Origin: Trametes villosa
Lineage: Eukaryota; Basidiomycota; Agaricomycetes; Polyporales; Polyporaceae
Reading direction: 5' to 3'
Assembly (NCBI GenBank): GCA_002964805.2
Contig: PUDQ02000073.1
Coordinates: 1 to 62,387 of the forward strand
DNA: 62,387 bases
Of the stretch, positions 33,133-44,213 are shown in pieces. The notes below the pieces were generated by a model. The model was not told the DNA's origin. It worked only from the letters and a program-made list of their open reading frames with translations, and did not search any database. Position numbers and translations under genes: made by a program. Every line of letters starts with the position of its first letter. Positions within the stretch are counted from its first letter, which is position 1.

Positions 33133-34534
33133 TCACCAGTTGCCGGAGCGCGCGAGCTTGTCGCCGCCCTTCATCGTCGACGCCTCGAGGTCGTCGTCGT
33201 CGTTGATGCGGTCCGTCGTGACTTGCACGCGCATGGGGTATGTGCTGCGCGAGGGCGCGGTCATCGTCGACCCCGTCGTCGCGGGCTTGAAGTGCCGCAT
33301 CCAGCCGACACGGAGGATGAGCAGATGCGATGCAATACCCTGGAGTATACGCGTCAGACAAAAAGGGCAGCGACGAGGGCGTGGACAGCACACATACAAT
33401 GATGGGGTTGGCAATGCTGAGGAACGCCCATGCAACGTTGGAGTGCGCGAGGAGCAGCACCAGGTTGATGGTTTTGAGGAAACTGTACAGCGCCGCGGAC
33501 TCGATGATAACGACGATGACGTTCTGGAGAGTCTCTCTCAGCGGGTATTCTTAGCTCGCACCCACAAATCTGAGACGCACCTTCAAGCTGCCAACGCCAC
33601 CGATCGCACTAATCTTGCGGTCGCGAATGAGGATACGGTAGCCAATCAAGCTCACGGCAAGGATGTTGGTGCTGTGGTCGCGGCCGTTAGCAAAGTAGCG
33701 AGGAGAGAAAAGAGGGAGACGTACGCAAGGCCAAGAACAAACGAGCAGATGAGCCAGTCTCCAGCGACGTTCGTCCAGAGATCGTTACCCGAGGCGAGCT
33801 TGGAGAACGAGACGACGGTGCCGATACCCGAGACTGCGGCGCGAGATCAGCAGGCGTCCAGGGTTTCGTGACTGGCATACACATACCGAGCATAGCAGCG
33901 ACGCATAGGCCAGGGGGAACGCACACCCAAAGGTTGTTACCCCAGATCACGTACAGACGGTAGATCTACAGGAAAATGGGTAAATATGAGACAAGAACGA
34001 GGCGCAACAAAATGAGTACACGCACCGTAAGACTGTCCGTGAGGAACGCCTCGAAGACGTAGCACGCGGCCCAGATGAGCGACAGCGGCGACTTCAAGTT
34101 CGCGAAGAACAGGATGGGGCCGAAGGGCTCCGCGCCGTGCGTCACGTATGCCCCGTACATCCTCGCCATATTTATGCAGAAATGCTACAGCCGACCGCGC
34201 GTTAGCTTCGCGCGCGGATAGCAGACATGTGAGCGGTGAACGCACCAGCGTGAGGGATATGAACAGGAGGATCGCGGTCCACAGGAGGACGAAGTTGACC
34301 TTCTCTTGCCGCGCGTGCCGCGGGCTGTGGATCGGCATGAACAGCACGTACATCGTCGCGGCGAACACGGCGAGGTAGAGGCCTGTCACGCGCGCATCCC
34401 AGTCAGCTCCCGCCCAGCCATTGCATCCGACAAAAACCCGTCGCGTCGCGGGCCCGGGCGCACTCACCATAGAACATGCACTCGAAGAGAATGCCATAGA
34501 GGACGGCAACGTCAAAGGGGACGGGATCGGCCAT
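33133..34534 (-). CDS. Seven-TM membrane protein of an Agaricomycete-specific family
   Basis: Eight exons: 34534-34468, 34382-34246, 34184-34026, 33965-33887, 33833-33725, 33671-33581, 33532-33398, 33339-33133; about 327 aa. Hydrophobic helices in order include VAVLYGILFECMFYGLYLAV, FVLLWTAILLFISLTL, SLIWAACYVFEAFL, NLWVCVPPGLCVAAML, GDWLICSFVLGLATNIL, LQNVIVVIIESAALYSFL and VAWAFLSIANPII. The signature after TM3 is LTDSLTIYRLYVIWGNN, typical of a large group of Agaricomycete membrane proteins with a GPCR-like layout. The C-terminus is short, cytosolic and ends in an Asp-rich patch and GGDKLARSGNW. Ligand and function are unknown. Exon 7 has several AG acceptors in a row; the one at 33533 keeps frame. 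It is followed on the same strand by a second seven-TM gene, but the two are not close paralogues. Confidence 0.75.
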
Positions 34535-35903
34535 CGTCAGCGGACACGCGGGGGAGGGTGGAGGGCCGCAGCGTTTTGCCCCCCGGCCGTTTATGTATAC
34601 GGACGCATGAATCGATCGACGCGCGCGGGTGGTGCGCCTGGTGCCCACTGCCCGGGCACTAGCAAGTGGCGCGCCGCGGCGTGTGCCTTAATGAGTCGAG
34701 CCGCGGGGCGCGTTTTTGCTCGCCCACCTGCCGCTTCCCGCCGTCCCGTCCCCGTCCCCAGCGCTCCCTCGCAGTGTTCTCCCGCCTCGGGTGGGACTTG
34801 CTTGGCGTTTCGGCGCGCGGTGGGTTGCTACGACGCAGCGGCCGCGGGTCGGTTTGGACGCGTTCGTGGAAGGCGCCGCCTGCAGGCTTAGCTCGACGAG
34901 GATTTTCCGCGGACGCGCTGGTGGGTCGGTGGGGTGGAGACGTGACCGAACGCAGCGCGTCGGGGAGCGCCGCGGCTGCCGCGATCGCGAGGCTCGCAGG
35001 AAAGAGCCCCCGCAGCGGGTGTTGTGTTATGCAGCCTTTCTGGGCCGGCCGTCCGGGGCGACCATTTAGTGCGCGCGCGAAAACCCTTGGCCCGCGCTCG
35101 GGCCCGCGCTCCCAGCGTCGTGGCGGTGACGGTCCGAACCACGATCGCCGCTTTTGGCTCTTCTAGCCTCTCGGCTCCCTCTCAGTCACGGTCACGCGTC
35201 ACCTTCCGCGGATTTTCGTAGCACGTTCCCGTCCGCATTCCATATTCGTATGTCCCCCCCGACGTCGCGCACCCTCCTTTCGTACCACCCCGCCCGGCGG
35301 CCGCGCCCCCTTCTCCCGCGGCCCCCAGAGGGTCCATCGATCCTCCATGGATGGGTCCAGCCCCGTCTCCCACCCGGGGCTTTTTGCTCGCAATCTGTGC
35401 GCCCGCTGGTTTACGGCCACGCGCGTTCAAGGCACGGTATATTCCTCAAAACATACGCGTCCCGCATGAACGCAGGCGAACGCACCCGACCTCGTTTTTA
35501 GACCCACCTGGAGCCACATATCAGTGGCGTTTCACGGGAGCCCGTTGCCTACGGCATATGCTATATATCCACCCCGCGATGCTCTTGTGCCGAGTCCCAT
35601 TGCCGACGGGCGATCAAAGGCAATCGACTCTAACAGTCCCGGCGGACGGGGCCGGTGTTTGAATCACCGGACGGCAACGACGACAGCCTTTACGACGCTC
35701 TCGGTGGCGGACCTGATCGGCTGGCATGCATCTACTGAACGACAAGGAAGAGGGTCAAGTATGCGACAATTACGATAACGGTACTATGCAATACAACGTG
35801 CGATTCGTTAAACGGCGGTGGGATGACGACGACTAGTAGAGCTGGGTTGGGAAGGGGAGACGCGGAGGATAGTGTAAGAAAGACAGCGTACGATTACAGA
35901 ATG
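34535..35903. other. Intergenic, 1.4 kb, promoter of the seven-TM gene and flank of the next
   Basis: GC-rich with long but motif-free overlapping frames, so not called as genes. A TATATA-like run occurs near 35560. No RNA gene was recognised. Confidence 0.45.
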
Positions 35904-37660
35904 TCAATGGCAGCTGCACAACGCGACAGGGTCCAGCGGGTCGTCTTTTCCGAGAGCTGCGACGGCGTCGATTAGAGATGGTGGCACAGTCATCACTGCG
36001 GTGGCGGCACTCACCTGTCTCCATGGTTGTCTTTTCGACTTCCACTCGGATTCCACTGACCGGACTCCCAAGACCCATCTCTCCGCTATACACCGCTGCT
36101 TCAACGTCCGCTTTGTACCCGTGCATGTGGTCCAGCTCCAGGCCGCTCGTGCTGGTCGTCATCGCATCTCCGGGGATGCTACCAATCGTGCTCAGCACGA
36201 CGCCCTGGGGACGCAAAATCGCCTTTGAGCCGGCGCGTCCTGGCGTTCCGAAGCCAAAACCCAAACCAGAGAAGGGGGATCCTGGGCTGGACTTGCTCGA
36301 GGTGACGCCGGCAGTGAATGCGATGGTGCCCGTGGACTGATTGTGGCTGACGGTCTCTGACCCACGCTCTCGAAGATCGAGGATCAGCCTACAGGCAAGG
36401 ACTGGAGACAGCATGACGCTGAGAGGTATGCAGATAGCGGAGATAGCCTGACGAGGTCTGGATCACGGAGTCAGCACGGAACAGTCGACAGTGTCATTCG
36501 CAGCGGGTACAACATACTGAAGGTAGAAGATGCCGTTGACCTGTCGGTACGTCCGTCAGCACTGGAATTCCGAATTATACGAGTCGAATGCTTACCAAGT
36601 TGGCGAAGGAAATGAGAATGTAATAAAAGACGCCTTCGAAGCATGACTCCGTAAGTGGGAAGACAAATGACAAATGACAAGCAGGCATACCCTCGCGAAG
36701 GAACGTTTGGATCAGCCGGCTGCTGGGACCACCGTTGCGGCGTCGAATGGAGATAGCCTTGCCGACCGTCATGAAGGTGACCAGGGTGTCGTAGAGTAAA
36801 GGTGCAACCTGCAGAAGAGCATGTCAAGAGCCGAAGACGTGTTGGGCAGCTTGAATGCACTGACAAAGAATCCTGGAAAAGGCGATAAACAATCAGTAAA
36901 GCGGAACTTGAGGGCAGCGACAAATGCATTTACCGAGAAGGTGCGCGGAATGAGGCTTTGACATCGGGAAACACGGCCCAGATACCTGAAGAGGGGGTGA
37001 GAGATAGGGCAAGGCGCGATCACAGAGCGGACGTACACTTCCGGGAAGGAACGGGAGGACTATAGGCGAACGGTATCGTCAGCAGAGTAGGTGAGATGCC
37101 GACGACGAGTTGACTTACGAAGCATCTGCGACGTGGCGACGTACAGCTGGTACGACACCACGCCGGCGAGAGCGGCCACGAGGAACACAAGGATATAGAT
37201 GTTGCGGTTGAAGAAGGCGTACGTCCTAATGAGGAGGATACACTCCGCCGCGACTTGGTTCCACATCGCTAAGGAGACAGGGATCTGCGCACGCCGCGAA
37301 CGCAAGGTTCGCTCAATCAACATGTTGGGCAGCTGGAAGATGACGCGTACCCTGAAAATCCGCTCGCATGTCTCGAGCGAGTGGTTGACCGCGAACGCCC
37401 ACAGGAGGTACGGGACGACGGCCAGCACCCAATACCTGCGGCAGACGCGTACGCGTGAGGCCAACTAGTCACCGCCACAGAGTGTGACTTACCGGCAGAG
37501 CAGGTACGCGACCTTCACCGGCGTCCAACTTGTCTTCCAAATCTAACGGCGGCAAGTTGAAAACGGATCTAGTGCGCGACATCGTCGGACTCACGAAGCG
37601 CCACTCCCGTTGGAGGCCGAAGAACCAGTCCCAGACCACGACAGCATCTGGCGCGCCCAT
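35904..37660 (-). CDS. DUF6533-like seven-TM protein
   Basis: Twelve exons: 37660-37595, 37542-37493, 37435-37351, 37284-37119, 37059-37037, 36985-36934, 36872-36865, 36808-36691, 36633-36596, 36540-36518, 36457-36015, 35956-35904; about 374 aa. The N-terminus reads WDWFFGLQREWRFIWKTSWT followed by VKVAYLLCRYW, the DUF6533 pattern. Then come AAECILLIRTYAFFNRN, GPCFPMSKPHSAHLLGFFVA, PLLYDTLVTFMTVGKAISIR, RRRNGGPSSRLIQTFLREG and NGIFYLQPRQAISAICIPLS. Those blocks fix the splice sites, including an 8-nt exon (36872-36865) and two 23-nt exons. The cytosolic tail is Ser/Gly-rich. A 66-nt in-frame intron at 37285-37350 could be retained. Function is unknown; a receptor-like role is only suggested by topology. 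Confidence 0.8.
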
Positions 37661-38769
37661 CAGCCAAAGTCACCGGTGACGCGTCAAACACAACTCACAC
37701 ATCGCTAGAAAATCACGGCGCCGCGTGAGCTAAAGCCACCGCAGTCTAGCGCACCCTGCCGAGACTTACCACAAAAGTGGACTTGTGTGCTGTGGGTCCA
37801 GGCGGCGTGAGCTAAGGTTGATCGCAGACTCGAACACGACCGGGCACGCACACGAAGATGAAGTAGAGCGCGGTCTCCGGCGTGTCGTCTGGCTTCGGCA
37901 TCGCGTCTCACGGGCTCTGCAGACGGGCGGCGTGGTGGGGGAGGAGGGGCCGGAGGCGGGCACGGACGGGGCGGCGGCGGGGGGATGGTGGGGGAGGAGA
38001 GAAAGCCACGGGAGGGGGGGGCGTTGGGCGGGGGATATAGGAAGCCCCGGGGCGAACGCGACCGCCGCTTCTGGCTCGCCGTCACGCTCGCGTCCGAGTG
38101 CGGAGGGACAGCCAGCACGCCTCGCACGCCCGTACGCACACCGGCCAGAAATCGAAGCCGCCAGGCGAGCACCACCCCGCCCGATCCGGACGCTCCCCTC
38201 CCCCTTCCAGCCAGCGCCCGCGCCGCCCGCCAGCGTGCCCCGCCCGATATGGCACGCCCCGGGCCCGCCACACTGCGTCCTCGCACGAAGCACGTCGCCT
38301 GCCCCCAGCCCCGCGCCTCCGAGGCGTTGTCCCGCCTCCCCCTCGCGTCCCACCCAGCGAAGCCCCGGTGCCCGGCCATCCAACCGCTCGCGCCTCCCCT
38401 GCGACGGCCCCGGCGTGCGGAAGGAGCGGGGTTCCCCCAACATGCGAGCCGAGCACGTCGCTGCGGCGCGAACATACATGCCCACCTTTGGCAGGTCCTC
38501 TGCCTCTTCTGGGCAGCCAGCGCATGCGCTGCCCGCTTCGACGCCGTAAGGGATCGATCTGGAACCGCGTCACCGGCAGGCAGGGCATCACATCGGCGGT
38601 GCATGTGCTGCTCGACGCTGCGGCGTGCAGCAAACACGGCTCTCTGCAGGATTAAACGGGATTAACATTACGGCACACGCATCGTAGAATAAGTAATCGT
38701 GCGGCCCGGCTATCGCTTGTGTTACCGTCGTCCGAGTCGCTCCCGCTCCCGCCACCGCGACTCGCCGCC
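37661..38769. other. Intergenic, 1.1 kb, very GC-rich
   Basis: Overlapping long frames on both strands reflect extreme GC content, especially the G-rich stretch at 37915-38030. None shows a family motif. It contains the promoter of the DUF6533-like gene and the 3' flank of ALG9. Confidence 0.5.
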
Positions 38770-41283
38770 CTAGGCCCGCCGCGCAACAGTGTGCGCCTTC
38801 TCCTTTTTCGCCACGTTCGCCCGCTGCTTCAGGAGGCAGAACTCCCCAAACTCGTTGCGCTCCTGCCAGAGCTCGCCAGGCATCCAGAGCGTGCGCGTCA
38901 GCAGCGGCGAGTGCGCCGCGTCCAAGAACGGCTGGCAGGCCACCCGCTCCCACGTCGCCGCGTCCGCCACGTACCGCGGCTCGTGCGCCGCCTGCGCCGG
39001 GTGCAGCGGGAAGTCGAGGTCGAGCAGGTAGTCGCACGTCGACACGTCCGCCTTCACACCCAGCGGTACACGCCGTCGAGGGAAAGAGAGAGGGGAGAAA
39101 GCAGATGCTGTCAGCCACAACGCCCTGCGCTTCGATGCACCCGACCAAACCGGGACTCACATAGAGCTGCGGCGCTTCCTCGTTCAGATCGTTCAGATAC
39201 GGGGGGACGACCCGCGTGCCCTTGACGCGCTCGAGCAGCCCGCCGGCACGCGGCGTATCCGCGAAGTGCCCGGGCAGCATCCCGTCGAACTCGCTCTTGA
39301 TCCAATCGACGCGCACCCCGTCAGGGACGATGAAGTGCCCCGGGAAGCGGTGCCACTCCTTCCCGACGCAGAGGCGCAGGTCCCAGTCCGCGATGAGACC
39401 GAGGTCGATCCGCGGCAGCTGGTCTTCGTCCGAGTGCCTCTTGGAGCGGCCCTGGGCCGTAGACGGGGGCGGCAGCGTGATGTGGCCGGTCGCGTTCAGC
39501 AGGCGCGGGATCTCCGCGGCCTCCAGGGCGTGCGTGACCGACATCGGCGCGTGGTAGTACTTCCAGTGCGCCATAATGCGAGACACGGAGAGGACACATG
39601 ACGCGGCGACGACGGAGAGCGTGAACTGGCTGAAGAACGTCGAGCGCGAGGCCTGCGTAAAGTTCAATATACGTACGTCACAGCGTGAATCCCGGAAATG
39701 GCGCTCACCTTGTACGGCGAGTTCGTAACGGCAATGAAGGCCTGCTCGAGCCAGCCCCGGACCAGGTAGACTGTCACCGCCGCATTGAAGCAAATCAACG
39801 GATAGATCGGGTACAGGAACCGTTCCTCCTTGTGCTTCTGGAGCGTCATGATCGCAAGCCACACGTACACCGGTGCGAGGCGCACGGCCAGGAGGGTGAA
39901 CGGAGAGCTCTTGTCGGCGTACTGATAGCGTTCCCCAAGGCGCCTGTGGTCTACCCGGTATGTGACGGCAAGTGCCGGGAGGGCAGATAGAGCGAAAGGA
40001 ACGAGCACGTTGAAGTTCAGAAGCAAGTTCGAGAGATAGAAATGCGCCGGCTCAGTCCCGTACAGCTCCGGCCCGCGCTGCGCATCGGGAAAGACGTTGT
40101 ACTTGACGATGTTCCAAGGCACGACGGTAAGCTTCCCATAGAAAAGGGTGTCCAGGGCGACCACGGGAACCTGCATCGTGGCGTTCATGTGAGAGTTATG
40201 CGCGAAAGGAAACGTGTACGCACGAAGAGCAATGCTGCGACTGCCGCGGAAGTGAGAACGCGCTTCCACCTACCGATGAACCACGCGCTCTTGGTCTCAG
40301 GTGTGACAACGTCTGTTCCAGAGACAAAGAGCTCCTCGAAGACGAAGGGGATTGCCACAGCGAGTGAGAAAGGCCAGCCGACGACCGCTCCAGTTGCGAA
40401 CGCTAAGGTGGCCAGCAGCGTGCGGCGCACGTTACTGCTGCTGGGCGGCTCCAGCGCATGCGCAAACGCGAGGGTGTTGGCATACATGACAAACGATGAG
40501 GGGAGGAAAGCTTGGATGAAAAAGTTAGCATACAGCCACTGTAGTCAGTGGAGAACATGGCTTACAAGTGGAGGCGGTCCACATCCCCGCATTGAATGCC
40601 AGCAGGAAGAATACGTAGCGTCCGACGCGGTAGTTAATGCGGTCTACCACGGCGCGGTAGAACGTGACCTCGGTCAGGGACGAGAGAACGGCTAGGAAGA
40701 TGCGGACCGCAAAGAACGCAGGTCGCTGCGAAGGGAGTCAGCCTCGATATATGCGTATGCAATACACGTGTACTTACCTTTTCCGGTCCCAGGAATGTCG
40801 CGGTGACCTGAACAGGCAGATAGTGGAGGAGGATATACGCCCAGCTCCGGATCGAGTAGTCGGGAGACGTTTCCCATGTCTGGAAACCATAGCCCTTGTA
40901 GAGGTAGTGCAATGGCTCCCAGAAGTTGAACACTGCGGTAGTGGTCAGATGTTAAGGGGCTGACTCTTGCGAAACCGAACATGCGCACCTTCGTCGCAGT
41001 CCTGTATGCCACTGTACATGGCACCCGCTACTCGGATGAGCAGGAAGATGCGCAGGGCGGCCGACCAGGTCGGACACCATGGTGCGCGCTGCGCTCTATC
41101 GCATTTCATTAAGCACATTCTCAAGCACCCTTCTCAGACAAGGTGGGCGCACCTCCGGAGCTGATCCTGCAGAAGACCTCCATGGCGGTTCTTCGGCTTC
41201 GCTGTGGTTTCTGCGGGCTTGTTCGTGGGCCGCCTGAAGCTAATGGTCTGGATGTTCGCGTTCGGCTGAACGCCCGTAGACAT
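38770..41283 (-). CDS. ALG9: Dolichyl-P-Man alpha-1,2-mannosyltransferase ALG9
   Basis: Eight exons: 41283-41153, 41095-40989, 40932-40778, 40725-40566, 40510-40224, 40170-39709, 39652-39161, 39051-38770; about 691 aa. A GT22 (GT-C fold) enzyme of the ER membrane that adds mannoses to the lumenal lipid-linked oligosaccharide for N-glycosylation. The first lumenal loop carries the conserved acidic motif GIQDCDEVFNFWEPLHYLY followed by GFQTWETSPDYSIRSWAY. Further signatures are AFLPSSFVMYANTLAFA, DTLFYGKLTVVPWNIVKYN and KHKEERFLYPIYPLICFNAA. Multiple hydrophobic helices occupy residues 60-470. The C-terminal lumenal part contains VGKEWHRFPGHFIVP and DVSTCDYLLDLDFP. The last acceptor (39052) has an atypical GTGTGAAG context but is the only one that restores the conserved YADVSTCDY. 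Confidence 0.92.
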
Positions 41284-41818
41284 GGTGGCTTGCGTGAAAG
41301 ATCTATCGAACGCGAGAGAGGACCATGTACAGATTGCAGCTAAGTGGAAGGTGGGTGAGAGCGCTGTCGGCCGGACGAGGGAGGCTTCGGCGAATGCAGC
41401 GGCGAGCGCGCGGGCCACGTGGGTGACGTCGCGCGTCGTCGCGACGCGTTCCGACTCCGGGCGCCAAGTTCACGCGTTGTGGCTGCACAACATGTGCTCG
41501 CGACGTTCAAGCGGATATGATTTCGTAGACGGTACCCCCGGGGGTATGTTTTGATGAGATACTTGTGCTATGTAGCTAACTTTCAAATTTCAGATGTGCT
41601 CGTGTTTTTGCGGACTGGCAGCGTCGAGTATTCGGCCAGGCTTGTGAAGGTGTGCTCATCCGTCGGAGATGCAAGCCCCGGCGCACTTGTTCGGTTGCCT
41701 TGAACTGTCTGTTCGGGGCTGACTGCGTCCTTCCAGCTCCTTATATATGCTCGCCCGGCTCTAGCTCGCCCTTAGCTTCCCCTTGACACTGCAGCGTAGC
41801 TGTGCGGCTGCTGTAGAC
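41284..41818. promoter_or_regulatory. Divergent promoter region, ALG9 / unknown gene
   Basis: 535 bp between two oppositely oriented start codons. TATATA at 41742-41747 lies 72-77 bp upstream of the plus-strand ATG at 41819. No ORF of note. Confidence 0.5.
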
Positions 41819-44029
41819 ATGGATATCCTGGACCCCAACACCGACGACCTGCTCAACCAACCACAGAGGCGCTGGTCTGCACTGCTTGCTCTAGAAAACC
41901 TCTCTCCTCCCAGTCCCTCTCCCTCGGGCAGTCTTGGTGCTATCGCCACGCTCGCTAGCCTAGGAGACCTTCCGATATTCCTCCATACTAGCGACGACTC
42001 CTCCCCTCAGGACCTGAACCTCGCGCTCGCCCTACCCGAGAGCCCTGGCCGCCCTCGAGTATCGACTTTCCTTGCTCCTAGCGACAGCACCACTACCTTC
42101 CACTCGACGAACACCTTTGGCTTGCCCCGGACGCCCAACACTGGCGAGTTCCCGCCAGACTATGTCACACCTGACGATGCTAGCGACTGTACTGCCCGGC
42201 AATCTCATGCTCGCGCTTCTCCCTCTCCCCCACCCTCCCCTAACCCATCCTACCTTAGTGCGGTGCGCCCCAGTCGCAGTGCGGGGTACTTCAGCAACCG
42301 CTTCGCTAGCATCTCGGACCTCTCGCGCTTCACCATCTCAGCCTATGCGGAACCCTGGGGCTCTGAGAGTAACGAAAACCTTGCTGCGTCTCTCTCGGGG
42401 CAAGTCTCTCCACTGGTCGAACTTGGTCCCGTCATCTCTCCTTCGGGGTCCATCATAGTCTCTCCCGCTGAAGACTGTCCGACCTTCCCAACATGCCCCC
42501 CTCCGCTGCACGAGTCGTCCCCGTTCCCTTCTAGCGGTAGTATCTCTGGAGGTCACTCTCACCTAGCTCCGCCTCCACCTTCCCGGTCTTGGTCGACTAT
42601 CTCTACTGTGCTCTCCAACAGACGACCGATATCCGCCTCTCCATCTACGACGAGCACACTAGCATCGGAAGACAACAGCCCTAGCAAGCGTCGTTTCCGC
42701 TTCCCCCTCAGGAACTCCGCTAAGCCTCCGCGCAGCCCTTCAACGCACTCTGATCTAGCCAGCCAAGCAGCCCACGGAACGTCTCCTGCATTCGCGAAGT
42801 ACAGCCACTCTACCCCCACTTCCCCTCTGTCAGCCACCTTCGACCGCCATCCGTGTCCCCTCCTGAGCGCCAGCACGAGCACTGGCCCCTTCTCCGGCTC
42901 GGGCTCTGCCTCCAGACCCGAGCATACACGGTCGAAGTCTACACTCACCCAGCTCCCCGAGGCCCTGGACTGGCTCCGCGACACCTGCATCGAGCTCTGG
43001 ATCGACCAAGAAGGCTTCCGCGCCATCCGCGCCAAGTTCCACCTCGCCGCATACACCCCGCCCCCGCTCCCATCCTCCGCCTCTGCGCCCGACCGCGACC
43101 TCTTCCTTCCCCCTCCCGACCCTGTCTCAGATGCCCTGGCACACGGACTCGCAGTGTTCCGCCCCGCACGCCCGCAGCGCGCCGTCTACCACCACGGCGC
43201 GCTCGACTCCGCGCCCGTCCTCCGTCGGCTCACGCGTGCGGGCCGCGAGGAGCGCGACTACATCTCGCGCCAGGCGAGCCTCACCGTCAAGGCGAACGGG
43301 ATCTACTCCGTATGCGGGTCGGAGGCCCCAGAGGACGACGCTCATGCGCTGCTGCGGTGGCGATTCGAGTACGCGGTGGACGACCTCGGGGCAGGGGCCC
43401 GCGCGGGCGAGAAGGCGCTCGTCCCGCTCAGCTTTGCGTGCTCGCCCGGGCTGTTGCACCCGAACCACGGGAAGCGCGTGAAGCTCATGCATGTGCTGAA
43501 GAAAAATATCGCGCCGAAGCTCTACGCGAAGCGGGCGGAGACGGACGACGCGGCGTACAACGCGCTGCAGTGGCTTCCAGAGCTGCCCAAGATGCCGCAA
43601 GGGGCGGCGCGGCTGGCTACAGACGAACGGAAACCCTCCATTCATCGGCGTACGCAATCTTCCGACCCGTCGTCTGTGCTGGCGCGGTCTCCTACAAAGG
43701 GTCTCACTCACGGGAGGAAGGCGAGGCCGGCGTCCATCTGCGCTGCTAGTATGCTCCCTCCGCCCTCAGGCTCGGAACTGGGCCTTCGGCAACGTGCTCG
43801 CGGGCATGGGCATGCAAACAGTGTGGCATCAAAGGTTTCGGCCCACATCGTCTCTCCGGCAGAGCTCGAGCGGATCCTGGAGGGGTTCCCGAGCCCCAGC
43901 GAGAAGTCCTCCGGGATTAACACGCAGATGGATCGACCAACAGAGTTGAGCCCGCCGAGCTATTACAAACACCGGCGCATGCTCTCGGAGATGGAGAGGG
44001 TGGATGAGGCGAGGACTCTTGTCCTCTGA
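41819..44029 (+). CDS. Ser/Pro-rich protein of unknown function with conserved-looking C-terminal half
   Basis: An intronless 736-aa ORF, unusual among its intron-rich neighbours. No family recognised. The ATG chosen is the first in frame and has a TATA run about 75 bp upstream. Residues 1-370 are low-complexity Ser/Pro/Thr, probably disordered and phosphorylated. From about residue 375 the composition becomes globular: LPEALDWLRDTCIELWIDQE, then FRAIRAKFHLAAY, then REERDYISRQASLTVKANGI, LLRWRFEYAVDDL and HPNHGKRVKLMHVLKKNIAP. The last 130 residues are again low in complexity with basic patches. The gene is convergent with the permease gene, 184 bp between stop codons. It may be a signalling or cytoskeletal regulator, but nothing in the sequence decides this. 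Confidence 0.7.
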   Translation: MDILDPNTDDLLNQPQRRWSALLALENLSPPSPSPSGSLGAIATLASLGDLPIFLHTSDDSSPQDLNLALALPESPGRPRVSTFLAPSDSTTTFHSTNTFGLPRTPNTGEFPPDYVTPDDASDCTARQSHARASPSPPPSPNPSYLSAVRPSRSAGYFSNRFASISDLSRFTISAYAEPWGSESNENLAASLSGQVSPLVELGPVISPSGSIIVSPAEDCPTFPTCPPPLHESSPFPSSGSISGGHSHLAPPPPSRSWSTISTVLSNRRPISASPSTTSTLASEDNSPSKRRFRFPLRNSAKPPRSPSTHSDLASQAAHGTSPAFAKYSHSTPTSPLSATFDRHPCPLLSASTSTGPFSGSGSASRPEHTRSKSTLTQLPEALDWLRDTCIELWIDQEGFRAIRAKFHLAAYTPPPLPSSASAPDRDLFLPPPDPVSDALAHGLAVFRPARPQRAVYHHGALDSAPVLRRLTRAGREERDYISRQASLTVKANGIYSVCGSEAPEDDAHALLRWRFEYAVDDLGAGARAGEKALVPLSFACSPGLLHPNHGKRVKLMHVLKKNIAPKLYAKRAETDDAAYNALQWLPELPKMPQGAARLATDERKPSIHRRTQSSDPSSVLARSPTKGLTHGRKARPASICAASMLPPPSGSELGLRQRARGHGHANSVASKVSAHIVSPAELERILEGFPSPSEKSSGINTQMDRPTELSPPSYYKHRRMLSEMERVDEARTLVL

Positions 44030-44213
44030 GGGGCCTACGGGGAGGGTAGCGAGGATGCTGGGGTAGTCATGTACCATAGGCCGCGTTCCTGGTGGTGGAT
44101 AGCAGACTATCATGATGATCGGTTGCACTTTGATATTAATGCGTGTCCTCAAGTCGCTCGATGGTATTATTGCACGGCATACAGTCGTGTGCTAAGTAGA
44201 CAATTCGCTGGCG

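Noticed and set aside
37705..38665. Several 180-310 codon frames on both strands
   Set aside because: They overlap one another in an extremely GC-rich interval, share no motifs and lack plausible splice structure.
38588..39862. 424-codon minus-strand frame as a separate gene
   Set aside because: Its first part is ALG9 exon 7; the rest reads through an intron into a wrong frame of exon 8.
42853..43749. 298-codon plus-strand frame
   Set aside because: Arg/Pro-rich alternate frame inside the 736-aa intronless gene.
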